NCBI RefSeq assembly: GCF_963678635.1
Contig: NC_087067.1
Span: 17,243,639-17,307,638 of the forward strand
Length of the DNA stretch: 64,000 nucleotides
Direction of reading: 5' to 3'
Source of the DNA: Symsagittifera roscoffensis
Taxonomy: Eukaryota; Xenacoelomorpha; Acoela; Convolutidae
The notes beneath the pieces were generated by a model, which saw only the letters and a program-made list of their open reading frames with translations, searched no databases and was not told the origin of the DNA. Below, one piece after another: positions 30,573 to 43,817 of the stretch. Each line of letters opens with the position of its first letter. The stretch's first letter is position 1. A program made the translations under genes and the position numbers.

Positions 30573-31666
30573 CGAATTCTTTAAGAACCAAGGTACCAAC
30601 AGAAGTTCAAATGAATTCAAGTTATTACTTAGTAAATAGTAACGGGAAAAATTGTCTAGTACCCGGTAGCAAAACCCTTGCTTATCGCAATGGTAAAAAA
30701 AAATCCTAGATTGTGTTTTTATTTTGTTTTGATAGTTAACAAGTTCAAAAATTAAAAATGGTACGTAGACCATAACCGAAACATGGTTCGAACTCATCGT
30801 CGAAACATATGTCGAGCACAATCTAACGGTCTTTCCCATTATAGTGACCAACTGAAACAACTCTGAAACAACTGATGTTCTCTTGTACATCAACTCATTC
30901 ATAGAGTTACGATTAATATGTGCATTTAAAAAAATGCTCAATCTCTTTCATGTGCATGTTTGTTTATTTGATATGATTTATTTACTGGGGCTATAGTGGG
31001 AAAGACCCCAATTTAACTATACGCTGAGCTCAGCCAAACATTATTTGATCACGATAAAAAAAACAGGTCGAGTGCACTCAAAGCATAGGTCGAGCAAATC
31101 TTGAAAAACCAGCACACTGAAAAAATGTTGAAATCATTGTCGAAATTTACAGTTTGGTTGACCATGATCGAAACATACGTCAAGCCCGGTCAAAATAGAC
31201 TCGATTTTTAAAATTTTATTTTAATCTTTTTTTATAGTTTCTATCACAAACTTGACAGTTTGGGCAAAACTTTTCAAGCTCTAAAAACAACTGAATCAGA
31301 GAGTGCGGCAGAAACAAACACAGTTATTTTAAAGAAAATTGTTTAAGCAACCGCAAATAGTTTTCTGGGGTTCCTTTTTAGATACTGAGCGCTAATAGTT
31401 CTGCAAACAGACGATAAAATAACTATTTTTGATAACTATTATAACTATATAACGAAAACTATAACTATTTTTTGCAATGGTTTTGTTATTTTTGATGCAA
31501 GTGGAAAAACATAAATGAAATTTATACATAGTATTATCATAATGTTTTTGTACTGCTTACTTGCAAATGATTCTAGTCATTCTATTTACAATTCACCCTG
31601 AAGAACGAACTCAAAGGCAGAAATTATAATTTTAACAGAAACTACAATTATAATAATAGGGGCGGA

Positions 31667-31979
31667 TCTAGGATCTTCTCAAGGGGGTGGCGGATTTTCA
31701 AAATAATTTCAACTTTGGAAAAAAAAACAGGCCAATTAAGTGTTTTTAAGCACTTTTTTGCATAATTTTGACCAAATAAATCGCGTTTTTTTCGACGCGC
31801 ACTCCTCAAAATTTATAAATTTCGGCGCCAAAATCGCCTTTAGAAAAATTTTAGGGTGAGACAGCCAAAAACTGATGTCTCGAAATTGTGCAAAGGTCTG
31901 GGTCGGCAGGGGGTCGAATCCCTTAAGAATAAAAAAGCGTCCACCTGCCCCACCCCCTCCTTCCCTAAATCCTCTGGTG
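31667..31979. mobile_element. hAT-type MITE c in unit 1
   Basis: It starts TAGGGGCGGATCTAGGATC and ends CCTAAATCCTCTGGTG, close to the family termini. It shares the internal blocks GGCGGATTTTC, CGCGCACTCCTC, TTCGGCGCC, TTTTAGGGTGAG and the hairpin GGGGGTCGAATCCC with the copies at 8286 and 9037. No target duplication is visible at these ends. Confidence 0.6.
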
Positions 31980-33143
31980 ATTTTAGATGTGATATTTTCA
32001 TTAAACGTCTAATCAAACCTCGATTACGGTTGAATTATGCATCAACACGGTAAAAATACACAATTAGATTTGACAAAAGTGTTTTTTTTTATAATAGTGT
32101 TAACGATTCATTTGCTTGCTAGCCAAAAATTGGCTAACTTTTTTTTGAAATTGAACTGAATTTGAATTCGATGTAGGTCTGAATAATTACAGATTTTTTA
32201 TCAAAAAAATGAAATATCTACATCACAAATGCTTTACAGCTTATTCAACCCTTCAGGAAGCATCCCTTTAGTTACCTGGAACAGACAAAGGGCACTAAAA
32301 TGAAAACTATTGATAGTAAAAAAGTGAAAACGAGCCATAATTATCACGACGTAAAAATTGTCATTTTAGAAAAGTTTTGTTGTTATAACCGTGGCTGGCA
32401 CAATCAGCTTGCTATCATTGTTTTGATCGATTTTGTCTGAGAAAAGGAAAGCCTCAGTGCGCAGCCACTTTTTAGAAAATTGGTATTGCTTGGCTCGGGA
32501 AAATTTAAAAAAAAACAGTAAATTAAGTTTATTTAAACAACTCATTTTCAACCGAGAAAAAATCTCATTTGATAATAAAACCAGCACTTTTCAATATTAG
32601 AGCTTTGGACACTGAAAGTAACCAAATTGAATAAAGTTTGAATATTTTTGTCGAGAAATTTGGTCAAATCGTACCCCAGTCCCGGCGACAATGCCATAGT
32701 GGAATCTGGTTTGTGTCGAACAAAAAATAATTGCTTTTTTTAGTAAAAACATAACCAATTATAGTCGAGACGTTTAAAATGCAATAACGAAAGCCAAGCA
32801 GAACATTCATCCTATTCAAAATGCTTTTGAAGCTCCTACGTAAACATGCGTATGATCCTACGTAAAAAGTCCTACGTAACATGCTTGTAATTTTTTTTTC
32901 ATAAACTCGCCACAATGTTAAATTTTTTTCTTCCATAAAAATATTCTCAGCTGTAAAATCTAAGCGGTGTAGTAGTTCTATCTTTGTTTATTGTAAAAGA
33001 TTAAACACCATGCAAAAACAAACTACCCGATTAAAATTTCTCTTGAAAAAGCGCTAGTGTTACAACTTAAATTTTGTCATGCATGATATTTTCTCAAATT
33101 TTTTTCTCAAATCTAATTTTTTCTCAAATTAAATTGATATGGG

Positions 33144-33170
33144 CTTGAGTATATTGACAATATACTCAAG
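33144..33170. repeat. Perfect palindrome at the inversion junction of unit 1
   Basis: CTTGAGTATATTG (33144-33156), one A, then its exact reverse complement (33158-33170). In the other units the first arm is followed by ACAATTTAACTTTTG instead, so the second arm is new to unit 1. Confidence 0.85.
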
Positions 33171-34297
33171 TTTTTTTGGTCTATGCAATAGTATAAAATA
33201 GAATGATAAGCATTGTTTTCATTGTAAAAATTTTATAGTAGGCATTTTTGTCAGCTCGGTTTCTTATCTTTTGTTAGACCAAAACTGGAGGGAAAAGTTT
33301 TTTTAACCAGTTGATCACTTTTTTTTGATTTTTTAATTTCTTAATCAGTAAGCAAACTATTGCTTCTTGTTAGCTTCATCATTGTGATTTCTAGAGGACA
33401 AGTGTGAGCGCTTCTGTTTTGGGATTATATGAATGAATTTTTGGGAGTATATAACAAGTCTGTTCAGTTGTAAGTATACTCGCACTTACAAAAACGGTTT
33501 CAAATTAATTCAAACTGATTTTAAATAATTTTAAATCAATCCAAACTGATTAACAATGTAGATTTAACGAACTACAGTGGATTGTAAATCGGTCTAAATC
33601 GATCTTTTCTGTAAGTATTGGATCGGTTTAGGTGTCTGAAAAATAGATTGAAATAAATTTGGATGGATTTTTGGACTCATTAAAATCCATCAGAAATTTT
33701 ACAAAATCCAACTAAATTGATTTGAGATGACCCGTTACATTTTTTTGACCCTTTTTGATTAGATACATTTTTGCTTAAACTGATTGAAATTGATTTTTAG
33801 ACACTAAAATTGATCTTCTCATGGTTCTTTTTAAATGGAGATGACTGTTTTTAGTATTTCTTCGACCAATTATGTGAAATTGTTTAACCCTTCGGTTACT
33901 CATTTAAGCAAAACACTACGAAGTTTCAAACCTGTTTTCAATCAATGAGGAATGTCAGTTTTATCGAGGAGATGAAAAATTGTTTAATCAGTTTGAGGCC
34001 GTGAAACTCATATCCCAAGTTTTCCTAAATGGCTTTGAAGTACTCAGTGACCCTATGATTCTAAATACGAGCCCTGGGGAAAAGCACCAGGCAACCTTGC
34101 CTGGTTAAGGGTGACTCTTCGATTTGCCCGAGATAAAATTCCCAATCTCTGCATTGAGTCTCAGGTTTTTTTGGTTCATGTGGGGCCGGCTCTACTTCCG
34201 GCACCTTCTTTTCTCTGCCTCATAAAACTCAGGCTTGAAACATTGTTTTCAGGGGCGGATTTGGGGGGAGGGGTTGGCTGACGCCCTCTCCTTTTCC
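33171..34297 (-). repeat. Inverted module E plus stub of MITE d in unit 1
   Basis: This stretch is the reverse complement of what units 2, 4 and 5 carry as the end of MITE d, module E and the first bases of F (for example 40830-41960). The stub of the MITE end, CAGGGGCGGAT..., lies at 34250-34297. An 85-bp inverted repeat flanks it: 33178-33262 is the reverse complement of 34298-34382. Confidence 0.85.
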
Positions 34298-36404
34298 GAG
34301 CTGACAAAAAAGCCTATTATAAAATTTTTACAATGAAAACAATGCTTATCATTCTATTTTATACTATTGCATAGACCAAAAAAAATTGATAGTATGAAAT
34401 ATTCGTGATAAACATTGTTTCATACTTTGTAATTATATAATTTTTCCGCATTTTGGAATTAAATAACAAGATTTTGTAATACTTTGTATCACAAAAATTT
34501 TATAAAAGTAGCAAACGCAATTTTTGCTCTATGAATTTGCATGATAAGCATTTTTTCCTTATTATGAAGCTGTATGATGAGCATTTTTTCATTGAAAAAA
34601 TATAAAATTTTTTTTTATAAAGTTTTGTGTTTCATCGGAAACACATTAACCAAGCATTTACTGCCATACAAAACACCCAGAGTGTAACTGAAACTCAATT
34701 GTAACTGCATTTGTCATGTTTGTTATCAGTTTCACACAGAATTACATACCAAACTTTTTTGGTGGTTGAGCAAAAAGGCCTGTTTTTTTCTTAGAAATTT
34801 GTCTTTATCTTAAAATTTGAAAACAAAAAAGTTGAGATTTTTTAAAACTTGCTCAGATTTTTGGAATTTTTGAGTTTAAACCTGGACTACGTTATAGACT
34901 CAAAAAGTCAAATTTTGCGTGCATTTTTTTTACTAAATGTACATTTGAGTACAGAAACAAGTTTGAAAACAAGAAAAGGGGAAAGCTAACCTCAATTTAG
35001 TTTTTTTATTTTGTATAGAAAAAGGCATGACATACTATTTTCATACATGAATTGTATGATCAGCATTTTTTTTTTTAGAAAAAATTTTTTTTTTGTGGCA
35101 AAGTTGCTCTCATGTAGCTAAAACTACCACAAGTTTGTCAAAACTACCACTAATTTGCCAAAATTACCACCAAAGCTATTAAAAATAAATTTCGAAGAAA
35201 AAAGATTGAAAAATGCTTGTCACACAATTTTTTCTATGAAATTGTATGATAAGCATTTTTTCTCTGAATGTCAACCGGGGTTATCGGATGTACCAATAAG
35301 GAGCTCCGAATATCCAGATGAAGATGTGACATTTTGATATGAATCTGGAGTGCGACAGTTTAGCTGAACTGACAAAAGTAATATAACCAAATTTCTCTAT
35401 CTTAACTTAATTTTTCAAATGAAGTTCTCTTTGGTATTTTGCAATTAGTTTATCATAAAAATGTTATTTTTTCTATTAGTTTTCTTAGTCAATGCCTCGA
35501 TCTACTTGAGTAGACTGGTGTGGAGCTAGATCTTTGCTGGTGTTTTTTGTGCAGATGTCTGTACGTGAATTTTTTAATCTCAAGGTTGAATTTAGTTGGT
35601 TTAGCATTGGTTGATTTTACAGTTTTTGGATTTAAAAGGGCGAAAATAACTTTTTTTAAAATATGATTTCAGATGGCTTGCTGTTTTTCTGCTTCGCTTT
35701 TTGCTATATGCTATGTGTATTTGCTATGGAATCTCAACAATTTTGTAGTTTGAACTTGATTATCAAGTTGCTAGTTAATTATGTAAAAACTTCAATTAAC
35801 TTTTTGATTTTGCAGCGAATTTAAGATCTTTCCAGCCTGTCTAAGCATATGCTATCTAACCCCCTGCCCCTGTTAATTAACAACGAGTTATGGGGGACCA
35901 AATTTGTTAAGACATCATGGGAAGCAGATAGTTAACAAGAGCTGGTTGATTTTGTAATTTTAAAAAAGTAGTTTCACGTGTTGCCGCTGCACAATAGGAT
36001 AGCTAAGATAATTTCCAACAGCAACTTTTTAGGTATAATTTTGCTAAAGAAAATCAAGACAAAGTTGAAAATTCAATCAGGAACCATTGATTTTTGCAGG
36101 CAGAGCCTTTCATTTTGTGATTAACCTTCAGGTCAAGCAGCACAAAAAAAAAACATTACAAAGAGGCAAAGCTGAGCAATGCGCCACTTGCGATACAAAA
36201 CTGATTGATTATCATTAAAACCAAACGGGAAAAAGATAAAATGAAAATAAAACTTCAAATGTTTTTTTTTGTCCATGAAAATTGCAGCAAAGTATCAAAA
36301 GCCCAAAGTATCAAAAAAAAATACCTGTATTAATGAAACTAAACAAGAATTTTTTGGAACGAGAGAAAGAAAAATAAAAAATCGACTACTTGGAGCAGTT
36401 TTTT

Positions 36405-37130
36405 AAGCTGACAAAATTAAGCAGACAGACAATAATCTAAATTAGCCGAAACTTTTCAAAAAGCAAAAAAAAGAGACTCGACTAGAATCGAACTCCCGAG
36501 TTTTGTTGTCTCTTAAATGGCTGTTAAAGTAACTTGAAAGAAAAAACTAAGCAATGAGAACTAAGCCGACAAAAACAAAAAGGCGGACGATAACCAGAAA
36601 AAGCAAAAAGACTGTAGTTAACAAACAAAAAAACAGTTCCCGGCTAAATTCGGACCAACAAGCTTTGCCGCCTCAAGCAGTTGTGTTACTTCTATGCCAC
36701 CTGTTCCCTCCGTATGGTTGATCGAAATTAATTTTATAATTAGCAAGCTGTAACAGAGTCGACAAGAGAAGAACATAATCAAACTATAAAAAAAAATTTC
36801 CCCACAAAAAACTCCCAAACAAAAAAAGTTCGAGTCTCAAACGCAGCAAAAGGAACTCACTCAGTAAACAATAAAAGCCAAAACCGATTGGGTGGAAAAA
36901 ACGAAATTCAAACGAAAAACATTTCTTAAATTGATTTGAAAAATGACAACAAATAAAAAAATGATTTTTTTATCCGACAAAATATAAGCAGACAAATATG
37001 AGGCCGACAATTTTTATTAAAAACAAAAAATTTCCGTTTCAAAACAAAACAGGTCCTGGTCAAGTTCGAACCTATGGTCTTTGCCGTCCGAGGTGTAGTT
37101 GTTGCCTCCAGGCTGTGTGCCAGATATACC
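36405..37130 (-). repeat. SINE-like Z, X, Y in unit 2
   Basis: Z 36405-36514, X 36561-36717, Y 36971-37130. The tRNA-like and GTCGGCTTA-type blocks and their orientation match unit 1. Confidence 0.5.
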
Positions 37131-38221
37131 AAAAAACTCGAATTCTTTAAGAAACAAGGTACCAACAGAAGTTCAAATGAATTCAAGTTATTACTTAGTA
37201 AATAGTAACGGGAAAAATTGTCTAGTACCCGGTAGCAAAACCCTTGCTTATCGCAATGGTAAAAAAAATCCTAGATTGTGTTTTTATTTTGTTTTGATAG
37301 TTAACAAGTTCAAAAATTAAAAACGGTACGTAGACCATAACCGACACATGGTTCGAACTCATCGTCGAAACATATGTCGAGCACAATCTAACGGTCTTTC
37401 CCATTATAGTGACCAACTGAAACAACTCTGAAACAACTGATGTTCTCTTGTACATCAACTCATTCATAGAGTTACGATTAATATGTGCATTTAAAAAAAT
37501 GCTCAATTTCTTTCATGTGCATGTTTGTTTATTTGATATGATTTATTTACTGGGGCTATAGTGGGAAAGACCCCAATTTAACTATACGCTGAGCTCAGCC
37601 AAACATTATTTGATCACGATAAAAAAAACAGGTCGAGTGCACTCAAAGCATAGGTCGAGCAAATCTTGAAAAACCAGCACACTGAAAAAATGTTGAAATC
37701 ATTGTCGAAATTTACAGTTTGGTTGACCATGATCGAAACATACGTCAAGCCCGGTCAAAATAGACTCGATTTTTAAAATTTTATTTTAATTTTTTTTTAT
37801 AGTTTCTATCACAAACTTGACAGTTTGGGCAAAACTTTTCAAGCTCTAAAAACAACTGAATCAGAGAGTGCGGCAGAAACAAACACAGTTATTTTAAAGA
37901 AAATTGTTTAAGCAACCGCAAATAGTTTTCTGGGGTTCCTTTTTAGATACTGAGCGCTAATAGTTCTGAAAACAGACGATAAAATAACTATTTTTGATAA
38001 CTATTATAACTATATAACGAAAACTATAACTATTTTTTGCAATGGTTTTGTTATTTTTGATGCAAGTGGAAAAACATAAATGAAATTTATACATAGTATT
38101 ATCATAATGTTTTTGTACTGCTTACTTGCAAATGATTCTAGTCATTCTATTTATAATTCACCCTGAAGAACGAACTCAAAGGCAGAAATTATAATTTTAA
38201 CAGAAACTACAATTATAATAA

Positions 38222-38545
38222 TAGGGGCGGATCTAGGATCTTCTCAAGGGGGTGGCGGATTTTCAAAATAATTTCAACTTTGGAAAAAAAAACAGGCCAA
38301 TTAAGTGTTTTTAAGCACTTTTTTGCATAATTTTGACCAAATAAATCGCGTTTTTTTCGACGCGCACTCCTCAAAATTTATAAATTTCGGCGCCAAAATC
38401 GCCTTTAGAAAAATTTTAGGGTGAAACAGCCAAAAACTGATGTCTCGAAATTGTGCAAAGGTCTGGGGGTCGAATCCCTTAAGAATAAAAAAGCGTCCAC
38501 CTGCCCCACCCCTCCCCCCCCCCCCCCCCCCTAAATCCTCTGGTG
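38222..38545. mobile_element. hAT-type MITE c in unit 2
   Basis: Orthologous to the copy at 31667. It contains an expanded poly-C tract near 38510-38531. Confidence 0.6.
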
Positions 38546-40448
38546 ATTTTAGATTGGATATTTTCATTAAACGTCTAATCAAACCTCGATTACGGTTGAA
38601 ATATGCATCAACACGGTAAAAATACACAATTAGATTTGACAAAAGTGTTTTTTTTTTATAATAGTATTAACGATTCATTTGCTTGCTAGCCAAAAATTAG
38701 CTAACTTTTTTTTGAAATTGAACTAAATTTGAATTCGATGTAGGTCTGAAAAACTACAGATTTTTTATCAAAAAAATGAAATATCTACATCACAAATGCT
38801 TTACAGCTTATTCAACCCTTCAGGAAGCATCCCTTTAGTTACCTAGAACAGACAAAGGGCACTAAAATGAAAACTATTGATAGTAAAAAGGTGAAAACGA
38901 ACCATAATTATCACGACGTAAAAATTATCATTTTAGAAAAGTTTTGTTGTTATAACCGTGGCTGGCACAATCAGCTTGCTATCATTGTTTTGATCTATTT
39001 TGTCTGAGAAAAGGAAAGCCTCAGTGCGCAGCCACTTTTTAGAAAATTGATATTGCTTGGCTCGGGAATTTTTAAAAAAAATTAGTAAATTAAGTTTATT
39101 TAAACAACTCATTTTCAATCGAGAAAAAATCTCATTTGATAATAAAACCAGCACTTTTCAATATTAGAGCTTTGGACACTGAAAGTAACCAAATTGAATA
39201 AAGTTTGAATATTTTTGTCGAGAAATTTGGTCAAATCGTACCCCAGTCCCGGCGACAATGCCATAGTGGAATCTGGTTTGTGTCGAACAAAAAATAATTG
39301 CTTTTTTTAGTAAAAACATAACCAATTATAGTCGAGACGTTTAAAATGCAACAACGAAAGCCAAGCAGAACATTCATCCTACTCAAAATGCTCTTGAAGC
39401 TCCTATGTAAACATGCGTAAGATCCTACGTAAAAAGTCCTACGTAACATGCTTGTAATTTTTTTTCATAAACTCGCCACAATGTTAAATTTTTTTCTTCC
39501 ATAAAAATATTCTCAGCCATATCAGCTGTAAAATCTAAGCGGTGTAGTAGTTCTATCTTTGTTTATTGTAAAAGATTAAACACCATGCAAAAACAAACTA
39601 CACGATTAAAATTTCTCTTGAAAAAGCGCTAGTGTTAAAACTTAAATTTTGTCATGCATGATATTTTCTCAAATTTTTTTCTCAAATCTAATTTTTTCTC
39701 AAATTAAATTGATATGGGCTTGAGTATATTGACAATTTAACTTTTGTCAAGCATGAAATTTTCTAATATCTTTTTTTCAAGTCTAATATTTTTTTGAATT
39801 AACTTGATCTGTGCTCGAGTATCTTGAGTTGTTTGGTGCCAAACTTTCTGGAAATTTTGAAGAATTGTGATTTTTTCTATGTTTTACTCTATTTTGTTTC
39901 ACTATTTGAGTTATTTTTCAAGTCCTTCAACATACGTTTTTCCTGAATTTCTGAAACTCCCCGTTTATTGCAACTTTTTTTGGTTCAGTCGATTTTTCAG
40001 GCTGCCCTATAATTCCTCGTGCATTCCAAGTTCTTCTTGAAAAAAATTATTCGAAATGATTTATGCGGAATTTCATGGCTCTTTTGATAAATTGAACAGG
40101 TGAGACAAAATGCAGTTACAAAAATATGTCTCAGTTTCAAAATTCCAACTTCTAGTTTCATATTTTTCTTAGCAATTGAAGCAAATACTTGCGAATGAGC
40201 CAAAAATGCGTATGCGAATGAGTATCAAGTTTGAAAATAATTTTGGAAAAACAAATTGAATTTTGCAAGATGAACAAACTAACAATTGTGAGCAGATTTG
40301 ATCTTCATACTCTAGATCGCAACATCACGAATTTAGCTCAAATAACATGTAAAGCAACTAGAAAACTGGAAACTTGAAACGTGGTGTGATAGTGTAAAAT
40401 AGCGCTAAAAAATATGTTTTTTTTGTGATCTTTTCAAATAAAAGAATC

Positions 40449-40874
40449 CAGGGCAGATCTAGGGTTTTCTAGAAGGGGAGACGGGGAGGGGGTTTTGATG
40501 GATTTTCGGGAAATTTCCTAAAATTTTGTTGAATTTTTTCTAGGTTAACCAGCAGTTTTCCGGAGCGCTCCTATAACGCACGCTATAAAAACCTTGTTTG
40601 GACAAAACTTTCTGCGCCGCAGGCAAATCCAAAAAAAACGGGTCAAAACTCTGGGCATTTTTGAAAAAATATTTTTTTTCGGTACGCGCTCTCCTTCAAA
40701 ATTAAAATATATTGGTGCCAAGAGATCCTTAAGAAAAATTTTAGGGTTGGTCTCCGAATAAGAATGATGTCATTGATTAATATCAAAGGATAACCCTGTG
40801 ATCGGTGAGAGGTTGAATCCCTGAGGGAAAAGGAGAGGGCGTCAGCCAACCCCTCCCCCTCAAATCCGCCCCTG
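40449..40874. mobile_element. hAT-type MITE d in unit 2
   Basis: It starts CAGGGCAGATCTAGGG and ends CAAATCCGCCCCTG. It is the same family as MITEs a-c (GAGCGCTCC block, TTTCTGCGCCGC, GGTACGCGCTCTCC, AAAATTTTAGGG, GGTTGAATCCCTGAGGG) but a distinct subfamily, because its inner sequence differs. The 8-bp flanks do not match. Confidence 0.6.
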
Positions 40875-41018
40875 AAAACAATGTTCCAAGCCTGAGTTTT
40901 ATGAGGCAGAGAAAAGAAGGTGCCGGAAGTAGAGCCGGCCCCACATGAACCAAAAAAACCTGAGACCCAATGCAGAGATTGGGAATTTTATCTCGGGCAA
41001 ATCGAAGAGTCACCCTTA

Positions 41019-41038
41019 ACCAGGCAAGGTTGCCTGGT
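41019..41038. other. Conserved 9-bp-arm hairpin in module E
   Basis: ACCAGGCAAGGTTGCCTGGT has 9-bp complementary arms around a 2-base centre. It is kept in every unit that carries this part of E, including the inverted copy in unit 1. Function unknown. Confidence 0.5.
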
Positions 41039-43817
41039 GCTTTTCCCCAGGGCTCGTATTTAGAAACATAGGGTCACTTCATAGAGTACTTCATAGCCAT
41101 TTAGGAAAACTTGGGATATGAGTTTCACGGCCTCAAACTGATTAAACAATTTTTCATCTCCTCGATAAAACTGACATTCCTCATTGATTGAAAACAGGTT
41201 TGAAACTTCGTAGTGTTTTGCTTAAATGCGTAACCGAAGGGTTAAACAATTTCACATAATTGGTCGAAGAAATACTAAAAACACTCATCTCCATTTAAAA
41301 AGAACCATGAGAAGATCAATTTTAGTGTCTAAAAATCAATTTCAATCAGTTTAAGCAAAAATCTATCTAATCAAAAAGGGTCAAACAAATGTAACGGGTC
41401 ATCTCAAATCAATTTAGTTGGATTTTGTAAAATTTCTGATAGATTTTAATGAGTCCAAAAATCCATCCAAATTTATTTCAATCTATTTTTCAGACACCTA
41501 AACCGATCCAATACTTACAGAAAAGATCGATTTAGACCGATTTACAATCCACTGTAGTTCGTTAAATCTACATTGTTAATCAGTTTGGACTGATTTAAAA
41601 TTATTTAAAATCAATTTGAATTAATTTGAAACCGTTTTTGTAAGTGCGAGTATACTTACAACTGAACAGACTTGTTGAATACTCCCAAAAATTCATTCTT
41701 ATAATCCCAAAACAGAAGCACTCACACTTGTCCTCTAGAAATCACAATGATGAAGCTAACAAGAAGCAATAGTTTGCTTACTGATTAAGAAATTAAAAAA
41801 TCAAAAAAAAGTGATCAACTGGTTAAAAAAACTTTTCCCTCCAGTTTTGGTCTAACAAAAGATACGAAACCGAGCTGACAAAAATGCCTATTATAAAATT
41901 TTTACAATGAAAACAAGGCTTATCATTCTATTTTATACTATTGCATAGACCAAAAAAAAATTGATAGTATGAAATATGCGTGATAAACAATGTTTCATAC
42001 TTTGTAATTATATAAATTTTCCGCATTTTGGAATTAAATAACAAGATTTTGTAATACTTTGTATCACGAAACTTTTATAAAAGTAGCAAAAGCAATTTTT
42101 GCTCTATGAATTTGCATGATAAGCATTTTTTCTTTACTATGAAGCTGTATGATAAGCATTTCTTCATTCAAAAAATATGAAATTTTTTGTTATAAAGTTT
42201 TGTGTTTCATCGCAAACACATTAACCAAGCATTTACTGCCATACAAAACACCCAGAGTGTAACTGAAACTCAATTGTAACTGCATTTGTCATGTTTGTTA
42301 TCAATTTCACACAGAATTACATACCAAACTTTTTTGGTGGTTGAGCAAAAAGGCCTGTTTTTTTCTTAGAAACTTGTCTTTATCTTAAAATTTGAAAACA
42401 AAAAAGTTGAGATTTTTTAAAACTTGCTCAGATTTTTGAAATTTTTGAATTTAAACCTGGACTACGTTATAGACTCAAAAAGTCAAATTTTGCATGCATT
42501 TTTTTTACTAAATGTACATTTGAGTACCGAAACAAGTTTGAAAACAAGAAAAGGGGAAAGCTAACCTCAATTTTGTTTTTTTATTTTGTATACAAAAAGG
42601 CATGACATACTATTTTCATACATGAATTGTATGATCAGCATTTTTTTTTTAGAAAAAAATTTTTTTTTGTGGCAAAGTTGCTCTCATGTAGCTAAAACTA
42701 CCACAAATTTGTCAAAACTACCACTAATTTGCCAAAATTACCACCAAAGCTATTAAAAATAAATTTCGAAGAAAAAAGTTTGAAAAATGCTTGTCACACA
42801 ATTTTTTTCTATGAAATTGTATGATAAGCATTTTTTCTCTGAATGTCAACCGGGGTTATCGGATGTACCAATAAGGAGCTCTGAATATCCAGATGAAGAT
42901 GTGACATTTTGATATGAATCTGGAGCGCGACAGTTTAGCTGAACTGACAAAAGTAAAGTAACCAAATTTCTCTATCTTAACCTAATTTTTCAAATGAAGT
43001 TCTCTTTGGTATTTTGCAATTGGTTTATCATAAAAAAGTTATTCTTTCTATTCGTTTTCTTAGTCAATGCCTCGATCTACTTGAGTAGACTGGTGTGGAG
43101 CTAGATCTTTGCTGGTGTTTTTTGTACAGATGTCTGTACGTGAAATTTTTAATCTCAAGGTTGAATTCAGTTGGTTTAGCATTGGTTGATTTTACAGTTT
43201 TATGATTTAAAAGGGCGAAAATAACTTTTTTTAAAATATGATTTCAGATGGCTTGCTGTTTTTCTGCTTCGCTTTTTGCTATATGCTATGTGTATTCGGT
43301 ATGGAATCTCAACAATTTTGTAGTTTGAACTTGATTATCAAGGTGCTAATTAATTATGTAAAAACTTCAATTAACTTTTTGATTTTCCAGCGAATTTAAG
43401 ATCTTTCCAGTCTGTCTAAGCATATGCTATCTAACCCCCTGCCCCTGTTAATTAACAACGAGTTATGGGGGACCAAATTTGTTAAGACATCATGGGAAGC
43501 AGATAGTTAACAAGAGCTGGTTGATTTTGTAATTTTAAAAAAGTAGTTTCACGTGTTGCCGCTGCACTGTAGGATAGCTAAGATAATTTCCAACAGCAAC
43601 TTTTTAGGTATAATTTTGCTAAAGAAAATCAAGGCAAAGTTGAAAATTCAATCAGGAACCATTGATTTTTGCAGGCAGAGCCTTTCATTTTGTGATTTAC
43701 CTTCAGGTCAAGCAGCACAAAAAAACATTACAAAGAGGCAAAGCTGAGCAATGCGCCACTTGCGATACAAAACTGATTGATTATCATTAAAACCAAACGG
43801 GCAAAAGATAAAATGAA

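Larger units (their letters stand above)
29440..35979. repeat. Megarepeat unit 1 (6540 bp, with inverted module E)
   Basis: Starts at GTTGCCGCTGTACTGTAGG, the anchor that opens each unit. Order: A, SINE-like Z/X/Y, B, MITE c, C, then a palindromic junction near 33144-33170, inverted E (about 33171-34249), an inverted stub of MITE d, and forward F (from about 34298). Module D and most of MITE d are absent. The sequence left of the anchor does not match the other units, so the array begins here. Confidence 0.9.
35980..43554. repeat. Megarepeat unit 2 (7575 bp, most complete)
   Basis: Reference unit: A 35980-36404; SINE-like trio 36405-37130; B 37131-38221; MITE c 38222-38545; C 38546-39735; D 39736-40448; MITE d 40449-40874; E 40875-41861; F 41862-43554. 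It contains no recognisable gene. Short frames that recur from unit to unit follow from repeat identity, not from coding constraint that I can see. Confidence 0.93.

Noticed and set aside
40441-40882. 8-bp target duplication around MITE d
   Set aside because: AAAGAATC and AAAACAAT do not match well enough to claim one.
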